A stretch of DNA of 35,955 bases, taken from assembly GCA_027489105.1 (NCBI GenBank), contig JAIYAJ010000469.1:1-35955 (forward strand), read 5' to 3'. The notes beneath the pieces are model-generated. The model ran no database searches, was not told the origin of the DNA, and saw only the letters and a program-made list of their open reading frames with translations. The position numbers and the translations under genes are program-made. Shown here in pieces: positions 29,921 to 35,955 of this stretch (position 1 is the stretch's first letter; the number at the start of each line of letters is the position of its first letter). This DNA comes from Zymomonas sp. (lineage in GTDB: Bacteria > Pseudomonadota > Alphaproteobacteria > Sphingomonadales > Sphingomonadaceae).

Positions 29921-31390
29921 ATGTCCGAGCCCGTCTTTGGCCTGACGTTTACGCAGATCAGCGAAGGCGCACGCCCGGCTGTTACCTCCGACCTTTCGGT
30001 CGTGGGTCTCGTCGGCACAGCGCCGCTTGCTGATGCGGGTCGCTACCCGCTCAATACGCCTGTGCAGATTTTTTCCGACGACGCCGTGGCGCGCACCGCG
30101 CTTGGCCTCACGGGCACGCTGGCTGACGCCGTCGCGGGTGTCCACGATCAGCTTGGTGACTTTCAGGTCGCCGCAAAGATCGTGATTGTGCGCGTGGTCG
30201 AAGGGGCGAACATTCAGGAAACGATGACCAACGTCATCGGCTCCTCGTCTGCCAAGACTGGCATCTGGGCGCTTCCTGAAGCTGGCCCGGTCCTTGGGAT
30301 TATCCCCCGCCTGATCGCCGCCCCCGGCATGACCGACGTGCAAGCGACCGGCATCAACACAATCGTCATCGGCAACGCTGGAACGGGTTACACCTCCGCA
30401 CCGACCGTCACGTTCACAGGCGGCGGCGGCACGGGCGCGGCAGCGACCGCAACGGTTGCTGGCGGTCTCGTCACGGCCATCACGATCACGAACCGGGGCA
30501 CTGGCTACACCTCAGCCCCGACGATTGGCTTCACTGGTGGCGCTGGCTCTGGCGCAACGGCTACGGCCACAATCGCCCCGCTGGCTAACCCGGTCGTGGC
30601 GGCTCTCCCGCCTGTCCTCTCGCAGCTTCTGGCGCACGCCGTGGTTGAGGGGCCGGGCACATCGCTCGCCGCCTACACCGCATGGCGCACGACCATCAAC
30701 TCGCAGCGCATCATCCCGCTTGAGGGCGGTGTCCTCGTCGGCGTCTCCGCGACGCTGCGCGACGCATCGCCTCGCGTGATCGGGACCATGGTTCGTCGCG
30801 ACTACCAGAAGCGCGGCCTGCCTTTCTGGTCCGCAGCCAATCAGCCGCTTTTCGGCATCGTTGGTCCGCAGCGTCCTATCCGCTTCTCGCTTACGGACGG
30901 CGCAACCGAGGGGCAGCAGATTTTGCTGCAGAACGGTGGCGTCATCCTGCGCGGCGAAGCCGGGGTCGAGGCAGCCATCTCCTCGGGCGGCTTCATCTAT
31001 GTCGGCACCGACAACGCTGGCGACGATGAACTGTGGCGCTTCTACAACGTCACGCGCGGTCGCGACTACATCCACCTCGCGTTCCTGCGCACGCTGCGGA
31101 CGTTCCTTGGCCGGGAGAACATCACGACCCGCACCATCGACGCGATCCTTGAGACGATGAAAATGTTCCTCCGCGACCTCAAGGCAGACGAGGCGATCCT
31201 CGACTTCCGGGTGGGCTTCTCGCGCAATCAGAACTCACCCGAGCAGCTTCGCCTCGGGCGCTTTACCGTCGACTTCGCTGCCGAGGAAGCACCGGTTCTG
31301 CGTCGCCTCAACATCCGCTCTATGCGCTACCGCCCGGCGCTGGACGCGCTCCTCGACGACCTGCTCGCTCAGGTCGATGTGGTGGCCTAA
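29921..31390 (+). CDS. FI: Contractile tail sheath protein with repeat insertion
   Basis: 489 residues, GAAGGA site before the [21 protein letters not shown] and [17 protein letters not shown] precede, and [36 protein letters not shown] and [20 protein letters not shown] follow, as in P2 FI-type sheath. Between them (about residues 140-220) lies an inserted module of two repeats: [18 protein letters not shown] and [18 protein letters not shown], about 39 residues apart. This GYTSAP repeat occurs in adhesin-like proteins (recollection). It is probably displayed on the sheath surface. The flanking match makes the sheath call firm. Confidence 0.85.
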   Translation: MSEPVFGLTFTQISEGARPAVTSDLSVVGLVGTAPLADAGRYPLNTPVQIFSDDAVARTALGLTGTLADAVAGVHDQLGDFQVAAKIVIVRVVEGANIQETMTNVIGSSSAKTGIWALPEAGPVLGIIPRLIAAPGMTDVQATGINTIVIGNAGTGYTSAPTVTFTGGGGTGAAATATVAGGLVTAITITNRGTGYTSAPTIGFTGGAGSGATATATIAPLANPVVAALPPVLSQLLAHAVVEGPGTSLAAYTAWRTTINSQRIIPLEGGVLVGVSATLRDASPRVIGTMVRRDYQKRGLPFWSAANQPLFGIVGPQRPIRFSLTDGATEGQQILLQNGGVILRGEAGVEAAISSGGFIYVGTDNAGDDELWRFYNVTRGRDYIHLAFLRTLRTFLGRENITTRTIDAILETMKMFLRDLKADEAILDFRVGFSRNQNSPEQLRLGRFTVDFAAEEAPVLRRLNIRSMRYRPALDALLDDLLAQVDVVA

Positions 31391-31433
31391 CGGCCTCCCC
31401 GCTTCCCCCACCATTCAATAGAGGATCACGTCA

Positions 31434-31958
31434 ATGTCCGACGTTTTTGTATTCGAGAAAGCCAACCTGATCGCTGGCGTGGGCGCATCCGCGTCCAAGC
31501 ACCTCACGATCAGCGAGCTCAAGCTGCCCGTGCTGCAGGGCATGTATCAGGACCACCACGCGGGCGGTGCAAGCACCCAGATCGAGGTCGAGGTCGGCAT
31601 CCAAAAGCTGGAAGCAACCTTCAAGCTGATGGGCTTCGACCCGGCTCTCCTGTCTGAGTTCGGCCTCAACTCCCGCCAGCGCATGGTCTACACGGCCTAT
31701 CAGGTCATCGTGGACAAGCGGACTGGTCGGAAGATAGAGCACCGGGCCATCATGGAAGGTCGCCTCGGCAAGGTCGAGCAGGACGCCAACCAGCGGGGCA
31801 ACCTGATGAGCACCGACTACGCCATCAACGAAATCATGCGCTACGAGCTCTACTTCGACAAAACGGAGAAGATCGTCTGGGACTATATGTCCAGCGTGTG
31901 GCGCGTCGATGGCGTCGACCAGCTTCGTGATGACAACGCCATTCTTCGGATCGCGTGA
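31434..31958 (+). CDS. FII: Major tail tube protein
   Basis: 174 residues, AGAGGA site upstream. VFVFEKANLIAGVGASASKH, then ISELKLPVLQGMYQDHHAGG, TQIEVEVGIQKLEATFKLMG and LYFDKTEKIVWDYMSSVWRV match P2 FII. It stacks inside the sheath to form the DNA channel. Position directly after the sheath is that of P2. Its stop overlaps the chaperone start. Confidence 0.85.
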   Translation: MSDVFVFEKANLIAGVGASASKHLTISELKLPVLQGMYQDHHAGGASTQIEVEVGIQKLEATFKLMGFDPALLSEFGLNSRQRMVYTAYQVIVDKRTGRKIEHRAIMEGRLGKVEQDANQRGNLMSTDYAINEIMRYELYFDKTEKIVWDYMSSVWRVDGVDQLRDDNAILRIA

Positions 31959-32251
31959 TGGTCACGGTCGAACTCAGCTACCCCGTGGAGCGTGAGGGTC
32001 AAGAGCCCCTCACGCGCGTCGTCCTCAAGCGTCTGCGTGTCCGTGAAGTGGCTGCGCTGGAAGCGGCAAAAGAGCGTGGAGAGATCGCGGCAATCGTCGC
32101 CATCGTCGCGTCGCTCAATGACCTCCCGGCCTCCGTAGTCGAGGAGATCGACGCCTCCGATATTGAGCGCATCACCGAGGCTCTCGTCCCTTTTCTCGAA
32201 GCGGTGGGGGGCAGTGGCGGTCGGTCGTCTCCGAAGTCGCGCACGTCCTGA
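31958..32251 (+). CDS. E: Tail assembly chaperone E (zero-frame product)
   Basis: 97 residues from ATG 31958 (a GTG at 31955 is also in frame). RVVLKRLRVREVAALEAAKE, VAIVASLNDLPASVVEEIDA, then ITEALVPFLEAVGG fit the P2 gpE/Mu gp41 tail-assembly proteins that coat the tape measure. The last residues after the G6 run (SGGRSSPKSRTS) are basic and non-family-like. Translation of a fraction of ribosomes would shift at 32206-32212 to make the longer product. Confidence 0.75.
   Translation: MVTVELSYPVEREGQEPLTRVVLKRLRVREVAALEAAKERGEIAAIVAIVASLNDLPASVVEEIDASDIERITEALVPFLEAVGGSGGRSSPKSRTS
32206..32212 (+). promoter_or_regulatory. -1 ribosomal frameshift site GGGGGGC
   Basis: In the E frame the codons are GTG-GGG-GGC. 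The heptamer G-GGG-GGC has the X-XXY-YYZ form, so both tRNAs can re-pair one base back (GGG, GGG). The -1 frame then gives the E' extension. Lambda G/GT and P2 E/E' use this device (established). GC-rich sequence just downstream could form the stimulating structure. Confidence 0.75.
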
Positions 32252-32355
32252 ACACGCCGCTCCCGGTACTCATCGAAATGGATTGGGACGAGCTCCTCGC
32301 GTGGCATGAGGAGGCCGTCCGCATTCTCAAAGCAACGGTGCCCGTCCGCTCATGA
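32206..32355 (+). CDS. E' extension in the -1 frame (part of E+E')
   Basis: The -1 frame is open from the slippery site to TGA 32353-32355 with no stop. It reads QWRSVVSEVAHVLNTPLPVL, then IEMDWDELLAWHEEAVRILK, and ends VPVRS. The pattern P, then MDWDELLAWHEEA matches the P2 GpE' segment (PP..., MSL.EL..WRE.A). It has no good own ribosome binding site, and its stop overlaps the tape measure ATG (ATGA), as in P2. The fused protein would be about 134 residues. Confidence 0.75.
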   Translation, partial: GGQWRSVVSEVAHVLNTPLPVLIEMDWDELLAWHEEAVRILKATVPVRS

Positions 32356-34547
32356 CCTCCCGCGTTTCGCAGCTTATCGTCCGACTGGTTGACGGGGTCT
32401 CCGGTCCCGCATCCCGTGCGGGCGCGGCGCTCCGGAACCTGCTCGGTCAGCAAGGGTCAATTGGTCGTCTGCGTGAGCAGGTGGCGATAGCGTCGCGGAT
32501 CAACGAGCAGCGGCTCGACCAGCTTCGCGGTCGCATGGTTGATGCGGCTGCTACAGGCTATGGGCTGGCGGCGGCGCTCCGCGCTCCGCTGCGTGCGGGC
32601 ATGGATTTCGAGACGCTACTCCTCGACATTGCCCAGAAGGCCGACCTCTCCGATCAGAACATGCGGGCTCTTGGCGACCGCATCCGGGCCATGGGTCCAG
32701 CGGTCAACCGCACTGCTACGGAGATGGGGCAAGGCTTTGACTTCCTGCTCGGGGCGGGTCTTGACCCGTCGCGCGCTGAGGCAGTCCTCCCGATGATCGG
32801 CAGGACCGCGACCGCCTATCGCGCGTCGATTGAAGACCTGTCCAAGGCCGGGTTCTCGGTGCTGTCGAACCTGCGCTTGCAGACCGAGGACTTTGGTCGC
32901 GCTCTCGATGCGATGGCGCAGGCGGGCAAGGAAGGCTCATTCGAGCTTCGGGATATGGCCCAATACTTCCCCATGCTGACGGCTGGTGCTGACGCGCTGG
33001 GCATCCGTGGGGTGCAAGGCGTCGCCCAGCTTTCCGCTGCCTTGCAGATCGCAAGGCGCGGCGCGGGGGACGCTTCCTCGGCAGCGACCAATGCCGCGAA
33101 CCTGATCCAGAAGATTGTCTCCCCGACAACGGTTGGCAAGTTCCAAGCGTTCGGCGTTGACATCCGCGCCGAGCTAAAGCGGGTCCAGCAAGAGGGCGGC
33201 GACGTTTTCGAGTGGATCGCAAACCTCGTCAACAAGACGCTTGCCGGCGACATGGCAAAGCTCGGCGACCTGTTCGAAGACGCTCAGGTGCAGAGCATGC
33301 TGCGCCCGCTGATCGCGAACCTTGACGAGTACCGGCGCGTTCGTGATCGCGCTATGAGCGCGTCTGGCGTTGTCGATGGCGACTTTGCACGGCGCATCCA
33401 GACGGGTGCGGCAGCGATGGACCGTCTCCGGGCTGCGGCGCAAGAGTTCAACATCGCGCTTGGTGGCGCTCTCGCCCCGGCGATGACCCGCATCCTTGAA
33501 TTACTGACGCCGATGGTGCGCCAGCTTGGCGAGCTTATCAGCGCCTATCCGCGCGTGGCGGCGGCGGCGACGATTGCGGTCGCTGGCCTGATCGCGTTCC
33601 GCGTCGTGGCGACTGCCGTAGGCTTTGCGCTGCTGACCCTCAAGGGCGCGGCTCTGGGCGTCGCTGGCGCTGTCCTCAGCGCTGGCGGTGCGATGACCGC
33701 TTTGCGGGTAGCGGGCACTGCCGTCATGGCCTCCGGGGTGCTGGCGACAATCGCCGCAGCCGGGCTTTGGATTTACAATAACTGGACGAACCTGACCGCC
33801 GCCTTTGAAGGCTTCAAGATCGGGTTCACCAACGCCATCGAGCCCATCCGCCCTATACTGGACAGCGCGGGCGGCGCTATCGGCGGGCTGGTCAGCAACG
33901 TCTTGTCGCTGCTCGGCCCTATTGAGGGCGCTGGCGTGGCGTTCGCGCAGTTCGGCATAAGCGTCGGGCGTGCGATAGGCGAGGCCATCGTCAAGACCGT
34001 TGAACTGGTGACGTGGGTCACTGGCCTTCCGGGCCAGATCAGCGCGGCGGTCTCGGGCGCTGCGTCAGCGCTTTACTCGGCGGGCGTAAACCTCATGACC
34101 CAGCTTTGGGAGGGCATGAAGGCTAAGTTCTCGGAGCTCCTCGATTGGGTGTCATCAATCCCCGGTCGGATCATGTCGAGCATTGGCGCTCCCGGTGGCC
34201 GCAATACTGCGGTGCCCGGATCAAGCAGCGGCCCGGCACGAAACTTCTCCCAGCCCCTACAGCGCCGCGCTGGCGGCGGAAGCGTCAACGCTGGCACGCC
34301 GTACCTTGTGGGCGAGCTTCGCCCCGAGGTGTTCGTCCCTGACCGCAGCGGCTCCATCCTACCGGACAGCCGGGGCGGCGCAGCGCGCAACCTTGGCGGC
34401 GGTGGCAGCACAATCAACTTCTCTCCCACGATCAATGTGAGTGGCGGGGGCGAGGACATCGTGAACCGCGTGCGCGAGGTCCTGCGTTCCGAGGCTCGCG
34501 AATTGTTCCGGGGCATTCAGGCCGATGCTGGCCTCTCTATGGGGTAG
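32352..34547 (+). CDS. T: Tail tape measure protein
   Basis: 731 residues, ATGA overlap with E'. Residues 1-80 are coiled-coil (SRVSQLIVRLVDGVSGPASR). A TMP core follows (MDFETLLLDIAQKADLSDQN, MGQGFDFLLGAGLDPSRAEA, QTEDFGRALDAMAQAGKEGS). Residues about 395-475 are hydrophobic with repeated Ala/Val/Leu runs (AAAATIAVAGLIAFRVVATA). The C-terminus has GGGSVNAGTPYLVGELRPEV, the usual tail ending. At about 1.5 angstrom per residue the tail would be near 110 nm (general rule; inference). Confidence 0.9.
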   Translation: MTSRVSQLIVRLVDGVSGPASRAGAALRNLLGQQGSIGRLREQVAIASRINEQRLDQLRGRMVDAAATGYGLAAALRAPLRAGMDFETLLLDIAQKADLSDQNMRALGDRIRAMGPAVNRTATEMGQGFDFLLGAGLDPSRAEAVLPMIGRTATAYRASIEDLSKAGFSVLSNLRLQTEDFGRALDAMAQAGKEGSFELRDMAQYFPMLTAGADALGIRGVQGVAQLSAALQIARRGAGDASSAATNAANLIQKIVSPTTVGKFQAFGVDIRAELKRVQQEGGDVFEWIANLVNKTLAGDMAKLGDLFEDAQVQSMLRPLIANLDEYRRVRDRAMSASGVVDGDFARRIQTGAAAMDRLRAAAQEFNIALGGALAPAMTRILELLTPMVRQLGELISAYPRVAAAATIAVAGLIAFRVVATAVGFALLTLKGAALGVAGAVLSAGGAMTALRVAGTAVMASGVLATIAAAGLWIYNNWTNLTAAFEGFKIGFTNAIEPIRPILDSAGGAIGGLVSNVLSLLGPIEGAGVAFAQFGISVGRAIGEAIVKTVELVTWVTGLPGQISAAVSGAASALYSAGVNLMTQLWEGMKAKFSELLDWVSSIPGRIMSSIGAPGGRNTAVPGSSSGPARNFSQPLQRRAGGGSVNAGTPYLVGELRPEVFVPDRSGSILPDSRGGAARNLGGGGSTINFSPTINVSGGGEDIVNRVREVLRSEARELFRGIQADAGLSMG

Positions 34548-34559
34548 CGAGGAGCGGCC

Positions 34560-35147
34560 ATGCTTTACATTGTGGGCGGCGTCGTCATCGAGGTCGTCGG
34601 GTTTAACGTGACGGAGAGCGATGCGTCTTTCGAGGCTAGCTTCGCTGAGAAAGCAGTCGTCGGTCGTCGCCCCGTCCTTGAGGCGGTAGGCGAGGGGCCT
34701 GAGACGCTCTCCCTGTCCGGGCGATTGTTCCCGCGCAAGTTTGGGGGGCTGACGGAGGTCGAGGCGCTACAGGCGCAGCGGCAGGCGCAGCAAGCCGTGC
34801 ATGTGCTTCGTGGCGACGGGGTGCCCCTCGGCTTCTTTGTCATCACGGCCATGACCGCAAAGCACACCAAGCTGGACCAGCAAGGCGTCGGCCAGATCGT
34901 TGACTTCGACATCAAGCTCAAGCGCAGCGACCCGCCAGCGCCCGGCGACATTGGCTCTTTCCTTTCCGATCTATTCGGGGAGGAGACCGTTTCCCCGGCA
35001 CCGTCTAGCGCGTCATCCGCGCCGCGACCGGCTGCCTCGGTGAGCCGCGCATCCATTCCTACCCCGCCCGCTAGGCCGGGCTCGAGCGCTACCGTTTTCA
35101 GCGGCGGCGACGTTCGCTTTGAGCCGCGCGTCGGCAGGGAGCTTTAG
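34560..35147 (+). CDS. U: Tail protein U
   Basis: 195 residues, GAGGAG site before the ATG. The sequence opens with strands (YIVGGVVIEVVGFNVTES). The section LEAVGEGPETLSLSGRLFPR followed by KFGGLTEVEALQAQRQAQQA is the P2 GpU pattern, with FFVITAMTAKHTKLDQQGVG and DFDIKLKRSD after it. The C-terminal 55 residues are a Ser/Pro/Ala-rich extension. Located between T and X as in P2. Confidence 0.85.
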   Translation: MLYIVGGVVIEVVGFNVTESDASFEASFAEKAVVGRRPVLEAVGEGPETLSLSGRLFPRKFGGLTEVEALQAQRQAQQAVHVLRGDGVPLGFFVITAMTAKHTKLDQQGVGQIVDFDIKLKRSDPPAPGDIGSFLSDLFGEETVSPAPSSASSAPRPAASVSRASIPTPPARPGSSATVFSGGDVRFEPRVGREL

Positions 35148-35150
35148 TCG

Positions 35151-35384
35151 ATGTCGATACCCATGGAGCGTGCCACCATCCAGCAGCAGGGCCTCACCCT
35201 GTCGGCTGTGGTCTGGCGGCGCTTTCGTGCGCCGCGCCCCGGCCTCGTCGAGCGTATCCTCGCGCTTAATCCGGGCCTTGGCTCTGTCGGTATCGTGCTG
35301 CCCGTGGGGACGACGTTCTTCATTCCGATTGATCCGGCAGAGACGGCTCCTAAGCCCGTCGCCGTCATCTCGCTTTGGACCTAA
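35151..35384 (+). CDS. X: Tail protein X
   Basis: 77 residues, 3 nt after U. LTLSAVVWRRFRAPRPGLVE, then RILALNPGLGSVGIVLPVGT and FFIPI, match P2 GpX (a LysM-like fold: A.R..G.V..VL..NPGLA..G..LP.G). It belongs to the baseplate hub. The gene ends 3 nt before the D start. Confidence 0.85.
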   Translation: MSIPMERATIQQQGLTLSAVVWRRFRAPRPGLVERILALNPGLGSVGIVLPVGTTFFIPIDPAETAPKPVAVISLWT

Positions 35385-35387
35385 GCC

Positions 35388-35955
35388 GTGGCTGATCGCA
35401 GCTTCTGCGAGATCGACGTGAACGGGCAGGGCATAACAAGCGCTCTAGATAGCGTGCTCATCTCGCTCACCGTGACCGACAAGGCGGGCTCGACTTCCGA
35501 CACCTGCCAGCTAGAGCTTGATGACGCGAACGGCCAGATCAGGATGCCTCCTATTGGTGCCCAGATCGTCATTCGCCTTGGCTCCGATCAGAGCGGCTCC
35601 GCTGAGGTATTCCGGGGGACGATTGACGAGGTCCGCTCAAGCGGCAACCGGGGCGGGGGCAGAACGCTTCGGCTTGGCGGCAAGGGCGTGGACACGACCA
35701 AGACGGCCAAGGAGCCGCAGACCCGGCACATCGACAACGCGACCCTTGAGGACGCGCTCAAGAAGGCTGGCGAGGCCGCAGGCATCACGAACATTCGGGT
35801 CGATCAATCCTTGCGTTCGATCCAGCGCGACTACTGGTCTCAGGACCGCGAGAGCTTCCTTGCGTTTGGCGAGCGCATTGCCCGCGAGGTCGGTGGAACA
35901 TTCAAGGTCCAGAACGACACTGCCGTCATGGCCCGCAGGGGCTCAGGGCGCTCCC
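35388..35955 (+). CDS. D: Late control/hub protein D, cut by window end
   Basis: 189 residues visible, GTG start at 35388, no stop before the window ends. FCEIDVNGQGITSALDSVLI, then VTDKAGSTSDTCQLELDDAN, PIGAQIVIRLG and FRGTIDEVRSSG are the P2 gpD opening. GITNIRVDQSLRSIQRDYWS and ESFLAFGERIAREVGGTFKV follow. The protein is the baseplate hub to which V attaches. About half is missing here compared with the usual 350-400 residues. Confidence 0.85.
   Translation, partial: MADRSFCEIDVNGQGITSALDSVLISLTVTDKAGSTSDTCQLELDDANGQIRMPPIGAQIVIRLGSDQSGSAEVFRGTIDEVRSSGNRGGGRTLRLGGKGVDTTKTAKEPQTRHIDNATLEDALKKAGEAAGITNIRVDQSLRSIQRDYWSQDRESFLAFGERIAREVGGTFKVQNDTAVMARRGSGRS

Noticed and set aside
1..35955. 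CRISPR array, rRNA, integrase, or insertion sequence.
   Set aside because: No regularly spaced direct repeats, no rRNA-like conserved blocks, no recombinase motifs and no transposase were seen on either strand.

Overview
The window is one stretch of a high-GC tailed-bacteriophage genome, either a free phage or a prophage. The host is most likely an alphaproteobacterium. That inference rests on GC-rich codon use, on small accessory proteins of a kind seen in Rhizobiales/Rhodobacterales phages, and on the ParB-methyltransferase architecture; no search was run. The phage is a myovirus: it carries a contractile sheath, a tail tube, a tape measure and a complete P2-type baseplate set. I see no integrase, repressor, replication gene, tRNA or CRISPR array here, and nearly all genes lie on the + strand.

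Layout. (1) 1-3861: the end of an unknown gene, a lipoprotein lytic transglycosylase, then a dense run of about ten small genes whose stop and start codons mostly overlap (ATGA, GTGA or TGATG), ending with an HNH nuclease and a 160-residue unknown. (2) 3862-5470: a well-formed sigma70-like promoter (3912-3940), five more small genes, a UACG-loop hairpin followed by an 11-C tract, and a true U-tract terminator (5446-5470). (3) 5471-7164: a GpZ-like minor tail protein away from the other virion genes, two small genes, and about 340 bp with no gene. (4) 7165-10575: HNH nuclease, ParB-like protein, DNA methyltransferase and a small PLP-fold enzyme, a probable DNA-modification cassette broken up by long G tracts. 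(5) 10572-11183: the only minus-strand gene. (6) 11241-19170: a lambda-type head module in lambda order (Nu1-, A-, W- and B-like, protease/scaffold/capsid fusion, DUF2190 protein, connector proteins). (7) 19170-35955: a P2-type tail module in P2 order: V, W, J, I, a DUF4815/fiber block in the H/G position, sheath FI, tube FII, E/E', tape measure T, U, X and D (cut by the window end).

How the genes work together. The terminase packages DNA through the portal into a head built from a protease-scaffold-capsid polyprotein. An in-frame start with a strong ribosome binding site (16154) would supply extra scaffold-capsid without protease. The contractile tail is assembled on the baseplate, with length set by the tape measure and with chaperones made by a canonical -1 frameshift site (GGGGGGC, 32206-32212). 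The modification cassette may protect the phage DNA from host restriction.

The points I consider most worth follow-up are the nested capsid start, the G-tract-interrupted ParB/methyltransferase/PLP cassette, the E/E' frameshift, the adhesin-like insertion in the tail sheath, three tandem fiber-tip paralogs, and recurrent intergenic GCAA-tetraloop hairpins.
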